Source: Polynucleobacter ibericus (GTDB lineage: Bacteria > Pseudomonadota > Gammaproteobacteria > Burkholderiales > Burkholderiaceae). Taken from it: 64,000 nucleotides of DNA. Position 1 is the stretch's first letter. Each line of letters starts with the position of its first letter. The notes beneath the pieces are model-generated. The model searched no databases. It saw nothing but the letters and a program-made list of their open reading frames with translations, and was not told the origin of the DNA. The DNA is taken from NCBI RefSeq assembly GCF_018687955.1, contig NZ_CP061309.1, positions 1 through 64,000 on the forward strand, in the 5' to 3' direction. Positions 30,829 to 43,662 of the stretch are shown in pieces. The position numbers were made by a program, and so were the translations under genes.

Positions 30829-31431
30829 ATGGAAAAAGAGATTAACGATGGTTTACGCAAGCGTGCTTCCCAGCATTTTTTAGAAAGCATTGCTGTAAAG
30901 CAAGAGGCTGAAAAATTATTGCCGGAGTCTGTTGCTAGAGGCGTATTAGCAATGGTGGATTGTTTGCGCGCTGGTAACAAGGTGATGGCCTGTGGCAATG
31001 GCGGCTCTGCAGCAGATGCTCAGCACTTTGCGGCAGAGCTGATTGGACGTTTTGAAAGAGAGCGCCAAGAATTAGCTGCGATTGCGTTGACAACTGACAC
31101 TTCAATTCTGACCGCGATTGGAAACGACTATAGCTATGACGATATTTTCAGCAAGCAAGTTCGTGGGCTCGGCAAGCAGGGCGATATTCTTTTAGGAATC
31201 TCGACGTCTGGCAACTCCAAAAATGTTGTAAAGGCAATTGAGGCAGCAAAAAAAATGGGCATCAAAATTATTGCCCTAACCGGTAATGGCGGTGGAAAAA
31301 TAGCCCAGCTATTAGATCAAGATGATATTCATTTGTGCGCGCCATCAACTCGCACCGCACGTATTCAAGAAACGCATTTAGTTTTACTTCATGCCTTATG
31401 TGATGGCGTAGACCATATTTTGCTCGACTAA
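30829..31431 (+). CDS. SIS-domain protein, DiaA/phosphoheptose isomerase type
   Basis: This 200-residue protein has the SIS fold with CGNGGSAADAQHFAAELIGRF and SAADAQHF-type residues, LTTDTSILTAIGNDYSYDDIFS, and GISTSGNSKNVVKAIEAAK. The sequence fits both GmhA (sedoheptulose-7-phosphate isomerase for lipopolysaccharide) and its paralogue DiaA, which binds DnaA in E. coli. The position between rsmI and a dolP-like lipoprotein gene matches the diaA locus, so DiaA is the better guess by context. Start ATG at 30829; the frame is open upstream to 30781 but without support. Confidence 0.85.
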   Translation: MEKEINDGLRKRASQHFLESIAVKQEAEKLLPESVARGVLAMVDCLRAGNKVMACGNGGSAADAQHFAAELIGRFERERQELAAIALTTDTSILTAIGNDYSYDDIFSKQVRGLGKQGDILLGISTSGNSKNVVKAIEAAKKMGIKIIALTGNGGGKIAQLLDQDDIHLCAPSTRTARIQETHLVLLHALCDGVDHILLD

Positions 31432-31460
31432 AAATTTCACATTAAACAGAAAATATCTCA

Positions 31461-32111
31461 ATGAAAATCTCATTTATCAGAAGATTGTTTGTCGCTGCTC
31501 TTATCGTATCTCAGCTTTCAGCATGCGCAGTGGTTGCTGTTGGTGGAGTGACTGCAGGCGCAACCATCATGGCAGACCGTCGCACACCGGCAGTACAGGC
31601 TATTGATAAAGGCATTGAGTTGGAGGCCGAGAATGCCTTAGCAAAACGTTTTGGCGATAACGCCCATATTAATGTGACCTCATTTAACCAAAAAGTATTG
31701 CTGACTGGCGAAGTGAAGGATGCAGATATTAAGAACGAGGCAGGCTCGTATGTAAAAGCAATGAAGAATGCCCGCTCGGTCTTTAATGAATTAGTGATTG
31801 GACCTAATAGCGCATACACTTCACGAGCCACTGATTCTTATCTCGAGTCTAAGATCAAAACACAAATGATATTTACTAATGAGCTGCCATCAAACTCGAT
31901 GGCTATTGTGGCTGAAGGAAGTAGCGTATATCTCATGGGTATCTTGACGCAAAATGAGGCTGATCTCGCGAAGAAAGTCGCGAGCAATACTAACGGCGTG
32001 AAAGATGTTTACGTTTACTTTGACATCATTTCTCAAGCAGAAAAAGTGCGACTAGAAAAGCAAGGAAAGGCTGATGAAGCGCAGCCGAACAGCCCGCCCA
32101 AATTCCAATAA
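31461..32111 (+). CDS. BON-domain outer-membrane lipoprotein, DolP/YraP-like
   Basis: This 216-residue lipoprotein has a signal peptide with lipobox LSAC (19-22). The cysteine at 22 would be lipidated, and the next residue is Ala, compatible with outer-membrane sorting. Two BON domains follow (about 45-115 and 120-195), each with the VxLxGxV-type strand (KVLLTGEVKDADIKN; SVYLMGILTQNEAD). In E. coli DolP supports outer-membrane integrity and sits after diaA, as here. The C-terminal tail is charged and proline-rich. It probably shares a transcript with the SIS gene and the cytochrome gene. Confidence 0.9.
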   Translation: MKISFIRRLFVAALIVSQLSACAVVAVGGVTAGATIMADRRTPAVQAIDKGIELEAENALAKRFGDNAHINVTSFNQKVLLTGEVKDADIKNEAGSYVKAMKNARSVFNELVIGPNSAYTSRATDSYLESKIKTQMIFTNELPSNSMAIVAEGSSVYLMGILTQNEADLAKKVASNTNGVKDVYVYFDIISQAEKVRLEKQGKADEAQPNSPPKFQ

Positions 32112-32137
32112 TTTTTTGTAAGTTGGTGATATTCTCA

Positions 32138-32482
32138 ATGCGAGTGATTGTTCAAACAGTTTTTTTGTTTACAACACTCGCTTATTTCATGCCAGCCGCA
32201 CGAGCAAATACCGAAGATGCAAAAGCCTTCGTGATTGCAAAACAAAATGCATGCTTAGGTTGCCACGCAGTGAATAAAAAAATTGTTGGCCCAAGCTTTC
32301 AAGCGGTAGCTGAAAAATATAAGAGCGATCCGAATGCACAAGCACTCTTAAAAAATAAAATTGCTAAGGGTGGTGCAGGCTCTTGGGGTGTTGTACCGAT
32401 GCCCGCTAATACCAAGTTAAATGAAGCAGATTTATCTACATTAACCAGTTGGATATTACGTGGTGCGCCCAACAAAAATTAA
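32138..32482 (+). CDS. Class I c-type cytochrome, small soluble
   Basis: This 114-residue periplasmic protein has a signal peptide (MRVIVQTVFLFTTLAYFMPAARA) and one heme-attachment motif CLGCH with a downstream methionine ligand candidate in VPMP. It resembles the small cytochrome c551/552 electron carriers. I chose the ATG at 32138. The frame opens at a TTG at 32123 with no better ribosome-binding signal. It follows the BON lipoprotein by 26 bp. It ends 9 bp before the stop of the convergent GNAT gene. Confidence 0.88.
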   Translation: MRVIVQTVFLFTTLAYFMPAARANTEDAKAFVIAKQNACLGCHAVNKKIVGPSFQAVAEKYKSDPNAQALLKNKIAKGGAGSWGVVPMPANTKLNEADLSTLTSWILRGAPNKN

Positions 32483-32491
32483 TGCTGAAAA

Positions 32492-33148
32492 TTAGCGTGC
32501 GAGACCTGGTCTTCCCAAGAACCACCACCAAGCTTCATTAGAGCGCTTGAGGTTTTCTTTTAGTACATAGTCCATATCGGCCCATTGCTCGTTGGCCGCC
32601 TCTTCCACAATCGTTGCGGGGCTTGCTGGAGGCAATTTAAGGCAAGCGTCAGCGTCACCATAAGCGAATTCAACGGTCATCCCCGCCTTTTGAGCCAAAT
32701 GCATCATGGCTTTGTTATTAGCAAGACAATGAACGTAGAGAGTTTCAATGCGGGTGTTGCGTGAATGTACGGCCGAACGCTCTAGCAATGCAGTTCCCAG
32801 GCCCTTTCCGCGACCTTCCGGTAGAACGGATACTCCAAATTCAGCGGCTCGCGCCTGGTTTTTATGTTCTGGTAAGTAAGCTAAATGTGCCATACCAACA
32901 AGCTTCAGATCTAAATCAAACACACCAAAGATGACGTCTTTATTGAAATCCAGGTGCTCCACATAGTGGCGAATGACTTCGTCAGGCGTCTGCGTGCCAA
33001 AGCGCAAGCGTCGATCTTCATCATTTAGTTGCAATAAATGATGCAAAACCTCCTGCCTGTATCCGGCGTGAAGTTCCCGAACAGGTACAGCCTGTCTAGC
33101 CCTATTTGGCTTGGCAGGTAAGTGACTATTCGCTAATTTATTGTCCAT
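32492..33148 (-). CDS. GNAT family N-acetyltransferase
   Basis: This 218-residue protein has the GNAT acetyl-CoA-binding motif EGRGKGLGTALLERS, preceded by AAEFGVSVLPE (beta-4 strand), and a following helix with NKAMMHLAQKAGM. The N-terminal half has RRLRFGTQTPDEVI, seen in a group of Burkholderiales GNAT proteins. Substrate unknown: amino acid, peptide or protein. It faces the rRNA operon with about 240 bp to the rRNA promoter. Its promoter must lie in the curved A-tract region. Confidence 0.88.
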   Translation of the reverse strand: MDNKLANSHLPAKPNRARQAVPVRELHAGYRQEVLHHLLQLNDEDRRLRFGTQTPDEVIRHYVEHLDFNKDVIFGVFDLDLKLVGMAHLAYLPEHKNQARAAEFGVSVLPEGRGKGLGTALLERSAVHSRNTRIETLYVHCLANNKAMMHLAQKAGMTVEFAYGDADACLKLPPASPATIVEEAANEQWADMDYVLKENLKRSNEAWWWFLGRPGLAR

Positions 33149-33390
33149 AACAACATCTTAGCAGGAATAGGGTTAAATTTCAGGGTTTTCCCTAGGTTTG
33201 TTGGAAATACGTCAAAAAAGCATGAAAAAACAGTCAAATTTTCAGGCCATCTAGTGCTAAACCCTAAAAAAAGCAAAATTTATCAAAAAAAGTTGAATTT
33301 TTTTCAAAACCTAGACCCTTGTTTTTATTGGATTTATTTGTGCACTCAGAAAAAACTTCACCTTTTTTAAGTAAAAGAGTACGAAAGGTG
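33149..33390. other. A-tract-rich region upstream of the rRNA promoter
   Basis: No gene is seen here. A- and T-runs of 5-8 bases repeat at about 10-11 bp: 33214, 33225, 33236, then 33266, 33275, 33285 and 33296. Helical phasing of this kind produces intrinsic DNA curvature. A further T/A-rich patch at 33363-33377 lies where an UP element would contact RNA polymerase alpha subunits. The region also must hold the promoter of the divergent GNAT gene. Confidence 0.55.
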
Positions 33391-33419
33391 TTGACGACCC
33401 GAAATAAGTGCGCTATAGT
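33391..33419 (+). promoter_or_regulatory. rRNA operon promoter
   Basis: TTGACG (33391-33396) and TATAGT (33414-33419) with a 17-bp spacer form a strong sigma70-type promoter. The start would fall around 33426-33428 in a C-rich run. A T/A-rich UP-like patch lies just upstream. Confidence 0.85.
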
Positions 33420-33465
33420 CTCACCTCTCTGCTGAATGTTATTTGAAATACAAAACAAGTCAGCC

Positions 33466-33475
33466 CTCTTTAAAA
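33466..33475 (+). promoter_or_regulatory. rRNA leader boxA-like antitermination site
   Basis: CTCTTTAAAA in the leader resembles the NusB-NusE-binding boxA. A better match, TGTTCTTTAAAAA (35463-35475), recurs in the 16S-23S spacer. Both are expected sites of rRNA antitermination. Confidence 0.6.
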
Positions 33476-33479
33476 ATTA

Positions 33480-33498
33480 GTCAACCGATAATTGTGGG
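33480..33498 (+). promoter_or_regulatory. 16S processing stem, 5' arm
   Basis: GTCAACCGATAA plus the following TTGTGGG pairs with CCCACAC-TTATCGGTTGAC at 35192-35210 (19 pairs, one mismatch). This stem encloses the whole 16S precursor and is the expected RNase III substrate. Confidence 0.8.
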
Positions 33499-33630
33499 TA
33501 CTAAGTGAAAGCATCCAGTCCTTCGGGACAGATGTAAATAAATAGTACTCATAGACAGTAAAAAGATTTGGTTTTATTACCAAGTCAATTTCTTGAATGA
33601 GTGCGACGATCCGCAAGGATCACAGGAATT

Positions 33631-35166
<1,536 letters not shown>

Positions 35167-35222
35167 GAGAAAAGATGCTGGATCTATAGTGCCCACACTT
35201 ATCGGTTGACAATAAAAGCCAC

Positions 35223-35299
35223 GGGTCTGTAGCTCAGCTGGTTAGAGCACTGTGTTGATAACGCAGGGGTCGTAGGTTCAAGTCCTACCAGACCCACCA
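35223..35299 (+). tRNA. tRNA-Ile (GAT)
   Basis: A 77-nt cloverleaf with encoded CCA lies in the 16S-23S spacer. Anticodon loop TTGATAA gives anticodon GAT. The acceptor GGGTCTG pairs with CAGACCC. Confidence 0.98.
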
Positions 35300-35329
35300 C
35301 CAGCCAGAAACAAGACTTAGTGGGACGTT

Positions 35330-35405
35330 GGGGGATTAGCTCAGCTGGGAGAGCACCTGCTTTGCAAGCAGGGGGTCGTCGGTTCGATCCCGTCATCCTC
35401 CACCA
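35330..35405 (+). tRNA. tRNA-Ala (TGC)
   Basis: A 76-nt cloverleaf with encoded CCA, anticodon loop TTTGCAA (anticodon TGC) and acceptor GGGGGAT pairing with ATCCTCC with one G-U pair. Standard spacer tRNA after tRNA-Ile. Confidence 0.98.
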
Positions 35406-35462
35406 TCATCTAAATGTCAAAACTAAGCGATTTAATAATTGTTTAGTTTTGCCATTTATGGC

Positions 35463-35475
35463 TGTTCTTTAAAAA
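35463..35475 (+). promoter_or_regulatory. Spacer boxA antitermination site
   Basis: TGTTCTTTAAAAA closely matches the boxA consensus and lies between tRNA-Ala and 23S rRNA. The adjacent TTTGAGTAAGCA pairs with TGCTTACTCAAA after 23S (about 38603-38614) to form the 23S precursor stem. Confidence 0.75.
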
Positions 35476-35672
35476 TTTGAGTAAGCAAAGTGTCAAATGT
35501 TTCTTTGAGAGGACATTTGACAATGTAATAAGGGTAAAGATTGAATCATCAATCAGTAATACAAACGAGTTTTACCAAGTTCTTAACAAAGTACTTACAG
35601 TTTGGATTACGGCAAACATGTCAGAAGTAGAAGTAAACCTGTAACAGGTGCTAGCAATGGTGCTCGTTATAG

Positions 35673-38546
<2,874 letters not shown>

Positions 38547-38649
38547 ATAACCAGCACTATTGTGTTGGATGTTTGCCAGATTTAATCTGCATCCTTATTA
38601 CATGCTTACTCAAATAGAGTTGTTGATTTAATCAGCAGCTCAACCCTCT

Positions 38650-38767
38650 ACGCCCGGTGACCATAGCAAGTTGGAACCACTCCTTCCCATCCCGAACAGG
38701 ACAGTGAAACGACTTTACGCCGATGATAGTGCGGATTACCCGTGTGAAAGTAGGTAACTGCCGGGCA
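38650..38767 (+). rRNA. 5S ribosomal RNA
   Basis: The sequence starts near ACGCCCGGTGACC and its 5' GCCCGG pairs with 3' CCGGGC (38761-38766). Typical 5S motifs CCCATCCCGAAC and GATGATAGTG are present. Ends are approximate by one or two bases. Confidence 0.95.
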
Positions 38768-38775
38768 CCAATGCG

Positions 38776-38807
38776 ACGCCCAGACCCTTTTAGGTCTGGG
38801 CGTTTTT
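38776..38807 (+). terminator. rRNA operon terminator
   Basis: An 11-bp stem ACGCCCAGACC (38776-38786) / GGTCTGGGCGT (38793-38803) with a 6-nt loop is followed by a T-run. It ends the 16S-23S-5S transcript directly after 5S. Confidence 0.92.
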
Positions 38808-38831
38808 ACTTGTGCAAAGCGTTTAGAGTGA

Positions 38832-38860
38832 TTGACAGAAACTCCATTTGGAGTCAGAAT
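38832..38860 (+). promoter_or_regulatory. Promoter of the tRNA-Tyr-Gly-Thr-tuf operon
   Basis: TTGACA (38832-38837) and CAGAAT (38855-38860) have 17-bp spacing. They lie 12 bp before the mature tRNA-Tyr 5' end and just after the rRNA terminator. Confidence 0.8.
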
Positions 38861-38871
38861 ATTGGGTTCGC

Positions 38872-38956
38872 GGAGGGGTGTCCGAGCGGCTAAAGGAGGC
38901 AGACTGTAAATCTGTTGGCTATGCCTACGTAGGTTCGAATCCTACCCCCTCCACCA
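38872..38956 (+). tRNA. tRNA-Tyr (GTA)
   Basis: An 85-nt class II tRNA with a long variable arm and encoded CCA. Anticodon loop CTGTAAA gives GTA. First gene of a tRNA-tuf unit like the thrU-tyrU-glyT-thrT-tufB unit of E. coli. Confidence 0.97.
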
Positions 38957-38961
38957 GATGT

Positions 38962-39035
38962 GCGGGATTAGTTTAATGGTAAAACAGCAGATTTCCAATC
39001 TTCGGTCAAGAGTTCGATTCTCTTATCCCGCTCCA
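38962..39035 (+). tRNA. tRNA-Gly (TCC)
   Basis: A 74-nt cloverleaf with acceptor GCGGGAT/ATCCCGC, anticodon loop TTCCAAT (TCC) and encoded CCA. It follows tRNA-Tyr by 5 bp, so they are processed from one precursor. Confidence 0.97.
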
Positions 39036-39056
39036 GAATTTGTTGCATTAGATTTA

Positions 39057-39131
<75 letters not shown>

Positions 39132-39195
39132 TGTTTGGTTTTATTAATTGTGTATTTCGTGTTTGGTTTAAGAGTTAACTAAAGGCAGATTAAAA

Positions 39196-40386
39196 ATGGC
39201 AAAAGAAAAATTCGAGCGGACAAAACCGCACGTAAACGTAGGCACTATCGGTCACGTTGACCACGGTAAAACGACATTGACAGCAGCAATTGCAACCGTG
39301 CTTTCTAAAGCATTCGGTGGCGAAGCTAAAGCATACGATCAGATCGATGCTGCTCCTGAAGAAAAAGCACGTGGTATTACGATTAATACTGCGCACGTTG
39401 AGTACGAGACTGCAAACCGTCACTACGCACACGTTGATTGCCCAGGACATGCTGACTACGTTAAGAACATGATTACTGGTGCTGCTCAGATGGACGGCGC
39501 AATTTTAGTTTGCTCTGCTGCTGACGGCCCAATGCCACAAACACGTGAGCACATCCTCTTGGCACGCCAAGTTGGTGTTCCTTACATCGTCGTGTTCTTG
39601 AACAAGTGCGACATGGTTGATGACGCTGAATTGTTAGAACTCGTTGAAATGGAAGTTCGTGAGCTTTTATCTAAGTACAACTTCCCTGGCGATGACACAC
39701 CAATCATTCAAGGTTCTGCTAAGTTAGCCCTTGAAGGCGACGAAGGCCCATTGGGTAAAGAAGCCATCATGAAATTGGCTGAAGCACTCGACACATACAT
39801 CCCAACTCCAGAGCGTGCTGTTGACGGCGCGTTCTTGATGCCAGTAGAAGACGTGTTCTCTATCTCCGGTCGCGGTACTGTTGTTACAGGCCGTATCGAG
39901 CGCGGTATCGTTAAGGTTGGTGAAGAGATCGAAATCATCGGTATCAAGCCAACCCTCAAGACCACTTGTACTGGTGTTGAAATGTTCCGCAAATTGCTCG
40001 ACCAAGGTCAAGCAGGCGATAACGTTGGTATCTTGTTACGCGGTACAAAACGTGAAGAAGTTGAGCGCGGCCAAGTATTGGCTAAGCCAGGTTCAATCAC
40101 CCCACATACTCACTTTACAGCCGAGGTTTACATCTTGGGTAAAGATGAAGGTGGCCGTCATACTCCATTCTTTAACAACTATCGTCCACAGTTTTACTTC
40201 CGTACTACGGACGTAACTGGTTCAATCGAGTTGCCAAAAGACAAAGAAATGGTAATGCCTGGTGATAACGTCACGATTACCGTAAAACTCATCGCTCCTA
40301 TCGCGATGGAAGAAGGTTTACGTTTTGCGATCCGTGAAGGTGGCCGTACTGTTGGCGCCGGCGTGGTTGCAAAGATTTTGGCTTAA
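39196..40386 (+). CDS. tuf: Elongation factor Tu, copy 1
   Basis: EF-Tu brings aminoacyl-tRNA to the ribosome as a GTP complex. The 396-residue protein has GHVDHGKTT (19-27), [16 protein letters not shown] (G4) and the beta-barrel domains 2 and 3. It is nearly identical base for base to the second copy at 56003. Only codon 5 (AAA here, AAG there) was seen to differ, and the proteins are identical. It is co-transcribed behind three tRNAs and followed by tRNA-Trp, the betaproteobacterial order. Confidence 0.98.
   Translation: MAKEKFERTKPHVNVGTIGHVDHGKTTLTAAIATVLSKAFGGEAKAYDQIDAAPEEKARGITINTAHVEYETANRHYAHVDCPGHADYVKNMITGAAQMDGAILVCSAADGPMPQTREHILLARQVGVPYIVVFLNKCDMVDDAELLELVEMEVRELLSKYNFPGDDTPIIQGSAKLALEGDEGPLGKEAIMKLAEALDTYIPTPERAVDGAFLMPVEDVFSISGRGTVVTGRIERGIVKVGEEIEIIGIKPTLKTTCTGVEMFRKLLDQGQAGDNVGILLRGTKREEVERGQVLAKPGSITPHTHFTAEVYILGKDEGGRHTPFFNNYRPQFYFRTTDVTGSIELPKDKEMVMPGDNVTITVKLIAPIAMEEGLRFAIREGGRTVGAGVVAKILA
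39196..40386 (+). repeat. tuf direct repeat, copy A
   Basis: About 1191 bp, essentially identical to 56003-57193, in direct orientation and 16.8 kb apart. Flanking sequences differ, so identity is limited to the gene, as expected from gene conversion. Confidence 0.95.
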
Positions 40387-40400
40387 GTAGTTTTTTATAA

Positions 40401-40476
40401 AGGGGTGTAGCTCAATTGGCAGAGCGTTGGTCTCCAAAACCAAAGGTTGGGGGTTCGATGCCCTCCGCCCCTGCCA
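40401..40476 (+). tRNA. tRNA-Trp (CCA)
   Basis: A 76-nt cloverleaf with acceptor AGGGGTG/CGCCCCT, anticodon loop TCTCCAAAA region giving CCA, and encoded CCA end. It sits between tuf and secE, 14 bp after the tuf stop. Confidence 0.97.
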
Positions 40477-40496
40477 CGATTTGAACTGAAAGTAAT

Positions 40497-40874
40497 ATGT
40501 CTCATCAAACAGCAAGTCAAACTGAAGAAAAAAGCAGCTGGGTCTCTGGACTCGCTGCTTTAATCGTCGTCGCAGCGTTAGTTCTTTACTACACGCTGGC
40601 TGATCAATCTTTATTGGTTCGCTTAGCTGTTTTGTTTGGCGGTATTGCTGCTGCAGTTTTGATTGTGGCGATTTCTCCGGATGGGCGTCGTTTTATCGCC
40701 TACGCAAAAGATTCTTGGTATGAAGTAAAAAAGGTTGTTTGGCCAACTCGTAAAGAGACGACCCAAATGACTCTAGTCGTATTTGGCTTTGTTCTGATAA
40801 TGTCCTTGTTTTTATGGTTTGCAGACAAATTAATTGAATGGCTAGTTTTTTCAGTCTTTTTAGGCTGGAAGTGA
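40497..40874 (+). CDS. secE: Preprotein translocase subunit SecE
   Basis: SecE is an essential part of the SecYEG protein-conducting channel. The 125-residue form has three transmembrane helices, as in other proteobacteria: about 20-38, 43-62 and 90-120. The conserved cytoplasmic amphipathic segment WYEVKKVVWPTRKET lies before the last helix. It precedes nusG by 9 bp in the universal secE-nusG order. Confidence 0.96.
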   Translation: MSHQTASQTEEKSSWVSGLAALIVVAALVLYYTLADQSLLVRLAVLFGGIAAAVLIVAISPDGRRFIAYAKDSWYEVKKVVWPTRKETTQMTLVVFGFVLIMSLFLWFADKLIEWLVFSVFLGWK

Positions 40875-40883
40875 GTAAGAAAA

Positions 40884-41456
40884 ATGACTGATTCTGAATT
40901 GGCCGTAAATCCACAAGCTACTGGCAATATGCGCTGGTACGTTATTCATGCTTATTCAGGCATGGAAAAAAGTGTCAAAAGAGGTCTTGAAGAGCGTATT
41001 GCACGTTCTGGCATGCCTGAAAAATTTGGCCGTATTTTGGTTCCCTCCGAAGAGGTAGTGGAAATCAAATCTGGCACAAAATCAGTTTCTGAGCGTCGTT
41101 TCTTCCCGGGATATGTCCTGATTGAGATGGAAATGACCGATGAAAGCTGGCATTTGGTGAAAAATACACCAAAAGTGACTGGATTCGTAGGTGGCGTTCG
41201 TAACCGCCCAAGCCCAATTTCTACTGCTGAAGTAGCCAAAATCATGGATCAAATGCAGGCTGGGGTGGATAAACCTAAGCCTAAGACTCTATTTGAGGTT
41301 GGCGAGATTGTCCGCGTTAAAGAAGGCCCATTTGTTGATTTCAACGGAAATATCGAGGAAGTCAATTATGAGAAGTCAAGATTGCGCGTTTCTGTTACAA
41401 TTTTTGGCCGCGGTACCCCAGTTGAGCTGGAGTTCGGCCAGGTAGAAAAGATGTAA
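40884..41456 (+). CDS. nusG: Transcription termination/antitermination protein NusG
   Basis: NusG binds RNA polymerase and links it to Rho or to the leading ribosome. The 190-residue protein has the NGN domain ([24 protein letters not shown]), the [10 protein letters not shown] strand and the C-terminal KOW domain [21 protein letters not shown]. Normal length. The next gene rplK is 149 bp away behind a structured leader. Confidence 0.97.
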   Translation: MTDSELAVNPQATGNMRWYVIHAYSGMEKSVKRGLEERIARSGMPEKFGRILVPSEEVVEIKSGTKSVSERRFFPGYVLIEMEMTDESWHLVKNTPKVTGFVGGVRNRPSPISTAEVAKIMDQMQAGVDKPKPKTLFEVGEIVRVKEGPFVDFNGNIEEVNYEKSRLRVSVTIFGRGTPVELEFGQVEKM

Positions 41457-41605
41457 AAACAAGGACTTAGTCCTGTTTTGCAGTGCAGTAGTTTTAAGTG
41501 GTTAGCAATAACCGAGGAGCGGAACTAGAAAGCCAAAAACTAGTGAAGCGTTTACTCAACAGCGGTCTTTCCTAATGAGGTTAGGCGCGCTTTAAGGAGC
41601 AACAC
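41457..41605 (+). promoter_or_regulatory. Leader between nusG and rplK
   Basis: The spacer holds small hairpins: AGGAC-TTA-GTCCT followed by GTTTT (around 41462-41479), then GGTTA-GCAA-TAACC (about 41500-41513), and CTAG repeats. The first could be a weak terminator after nusG. An L1-regulated leader is expected before rplK-rplA from other proteobacteria. I could not identify its promoter with confidence. Confidence 0.4.
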
Positions 41606-42037
41606 ATGGCAAAGAAGATTATTGGCTTTATTAAGCTGCAGATCCCTGCAGGTAAAGCAAATCCATCACCACCCGTAGGTCCAGCATTGGGTCAACGCGG
41701 TCTTAACATCATGGAATTTTGTAAGGCGTTTAATGCTCAAACTCAGAGCATGGAACCTGGCCTGCCAATTCCAGTCGTGATTACAGCGTTCGCTGATAAG
41801 AGCTTCACATTCATCATGAAGACTCCTCCAGCAACCATCATGATTAAGAAGGCTGCAAAGATCGAAAAAGGATCACCACGCCCCCATACCGATAAGGTTG
41901 GTTCAATTACTCGTGCTCAAGCAGAAGAAATTGCTAAAGCAAAAATGCCAGATTTGACAGCAGCCGATATGGATGCAGCTGTTAGAACAATCGCTGGTAG
42001 CGCCCGTTCCATGGGCATCACTGTGGAAGGTCTCTAA
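41606..42037 (+). CDS. rplK: 50S ribosomal protein L11
   Basis: L11 forms the base of the L7/L12 stalk with L10 and 23S rRNA and is needed for factor-dependent GTPase activity and stringent-response sensing. The 143-residue protein has the family start [23 protein letters not shown] and the C-terminal [19 protein letters not shown] precedes the start. It lies 2 bp from rplA, so the two are coupled. Confidence 0.98.
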   Translation: MAKKIIGFIKLQIPAGKANPSPPVGPALGQRGLNIMEFCKAFNAQTQSMEPGLPIPVVITAFADKSFTFIMKTPPATIMIKKAAKIEKGSPRPHTDKVGSITRAQAEEIAKAKMPDLTAADMDAAVRTIAGSARSMGITVEGL

Positions 42038-42039
42038 TC

Positions 42040-42741
42040 ATGACTAAATTATCTAAACGCGTAAAAGCAATTCAATCTAAAGTTGATCGCAACAAGTTCT
42101 ACTCATTAGATGACGCATTGAACCTCGTTAAAGAGTGTGCAACTGCTAAGTTTGATGAATCTATCGACGTTGCTGTTCAGTTAGGTATTGATGCTAAGAA
42201 GTCTGACCAAGTTGTGCGTGGCGCAGTAGTGCTCCCAGCTGGTACAGGCAAGCATGTTCGTGTAGCTGTTTTTGCACAGGGCGAAAAGGCTGAACAAGCC
42301 AAAGCTGCTGGCGCAGAAATCGTTGGCATGGAAGATCTTGCTGAGCAAATTAAAGGCGGCAAAATTGATTTCGATATTTTGATCGCATCTCCAGACACAA
42401 TGAAGATTGTTGGTACTTTAGGTCAAGTATTGGGCCCACGTGGCTTGATGCCAAACCCAAAAGTTGGAACAGTGACTCCTGACGTTGCTACTGCAGTTAA
42501 GAATGCAAAAGCTGGTCAAGTTCAGTTCCGTGTGGACAAAGCCGGTATCGTGCACGCAAGCATTGGCCGTCGTTCATTCGAACCAACTGCATTGAAGTCG
42601 AACTTGCTCGCATTGCTCGAGGCTTTGAATAAAGCTAAACCTCCTGCATCTAAGGGCATCTATTTAAAGAAGGTTGCCGTAAGCAGCACCATGGGTGCAG
42701 GCGTACGTGTAGACCAAGCATCGTTACAGGCTGCAGCTTAA
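42040..42741 (+). CDS. rplA: 50S ribosomal protein L1
   Basis: L1 forms the mobile L1 stalk near the ribosomal E site and in many bacteria represses its own operon by binding the leader mRNA. The 233-residue protein has the motif [26 protein letters not shown] and the end TMGAGVRVD. It lies directly downstream of rplK, consistent with autoregulation of rplK-rplA. Confidence 0.98.
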   Translation: MTKLSKRVKAIQSKVDRNKFYSLDDALNLVKECATAKFDESIDVAVQLGIDAKKSDQVVRGAVVLPAGTGKHVRVAVFAQGEKAEQAKAAGAEIVGMEDLAEQIKGGKIDFDILIASPDTMKIVGTLGQVLGPRGLMPNPKVGTVTPDVATAVKNAKAGQVQFRVDKAGIVHASIGRRSFEPTALKSNLLALLEALNKAKPPASKGIYLKKVAVSSTMGAGVRVDQASLQAAA

Positions 42742-42762
42742 TTAGCCTGTAACAAAAAAGAA

Positions 42763-42965
42763 CTTTGGGTCGACTCCCGCTTTTTGAGTGAGAGTCGAAC
42801 ATCAAAGACCGTTGGTGGGTTAGTTGCTTGCTCAGAATTAATTCTTAATCGTTACGAAAGTAATAGCCAGCGCAGATGGCGACCCTGAAAAGATTTTCAC
42901 AAGAGCCTTTGTGAACAAATGATCAGACGCTGGTGTGTAACCCCAACTGGAAACAGTTGGTTTTT
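42763..42965 (+). promoter_or_regulatory. L10-type leader with intrinsic attenuator before rplJ
   Basis: The 237-bp spacer before rplJ folds into stacked elements. The first is CTTTG...TCGACTC (42763-42776) with GAGTCGA...CAAAG (42792-42807). The next is an outer stem CCAGCG (42867-42872) with CGCTGG (42928-42933) enclosing TTCACAA/TTGTGAA (42896-42915). Last is a strong hairpin CCAACTG-GAAA-CAGTTGG (42943-42960) with a T-run, 18 bp before the GTG start. Such leaders are known binding sites for the L10(L12)4 complex. The terminal hairpin could act as an attenuator. Confidence 0.7.
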
Positions 42966-42978
42966 ATGGAGTTAAACC

Positions 42979-43626
42979 GTGCCTTTGAATGTACAAGACA
43001 AAAAAGCGATTGTTGCTGATGTCGGCGCTCAATTGGCTGGAGCCCAAACTGTCGTGCTCGCTGAATACCGTGGTATTCCAGTAGAGCAGTTGACAAAGCT
43101 ACGTGCTAGCGCACGTGACCAAGGTGTATATCTTCGCGTTTTGAAGAACACATTGGCACGCCGTGCTGCACAAGGCACACAGTTTGAGCCTCTTGCTGAT
43201 TCGATGGTTGGCCCCTTGATCTATGGCATCTCTGCTGATCCGATTGCCTCGGCAAAAGTATTGCAGAACTTTGCAAAGACTCAAGACAAGCTAGTCATTA
43301 CTGCTGGCTTATACAACGGCAAGTTGTTAGACGTTGCAGGCGTAAAAGCCCTCGCAACAATTCCAAGCCGCGACGAGTTGTTATCTCAGTTGTTAGGTGT
43401 GATGTTGGCACCAGTATCTGCGATGGCTCGCGTGTTGGGCGCAGTAGCAGCACAAAAGGCAGCTGGAGCACCCGCTCCTGTAGCCGAAGTAGCAGCACCT
43501 GCAGTTGAAGCAGCAGCACCAGCAGCAGTAGTTGCTGAAGCCGCCGCTCCAGAAGCAGCTGCTGAGCCTGCAGCCGCAGCCCCAGAAGCTGGAACAGAAG
43601 CAAAAGAAACCCCTGCCGCTGAATAA
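42979..43626 (+). CDS. rplJ: 50S ribosomal protein L10 with long Ala-rich C-terminal tail
   Basis: L10 anchors the L7/L12 dimers to the ribosome and represses its operon by binding the leader. The start is GTG at 42979 behind TGGAG. Residues 1 to about 165 match L10 ([35 protein letters not shown]). The last 50 residues form a low-complexity tail of Ala, Pro and Glu. Most L10 proteins are about 165-175 residues long, while this one has 215. The tail may be flexible, and its role is not known. Confidence 0.97.
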   Translation: MPLNVQDKKAIVADVGAQLAGAQTVVLAEYRGIPVEQLTKLRASARDQGVYLRVLKNTLARRAAQGTQFEPLADSMVGPLIYGISADPIASAKVLQNFAKTQDKLVITAGLYNGKLLDVAGVKALATIPSRDELLSQLLGVMLAPVSAMARVLGAVAAQKAAGAPAPVAEVAAPAVEAAAPAAVVAEAAAPEAAAEPAAAAPEAGTEAKETPAAE

Positions 43627-43662
43627 GCGACAGATTAACTATTTAAGTATTAGGAGCTAAAA

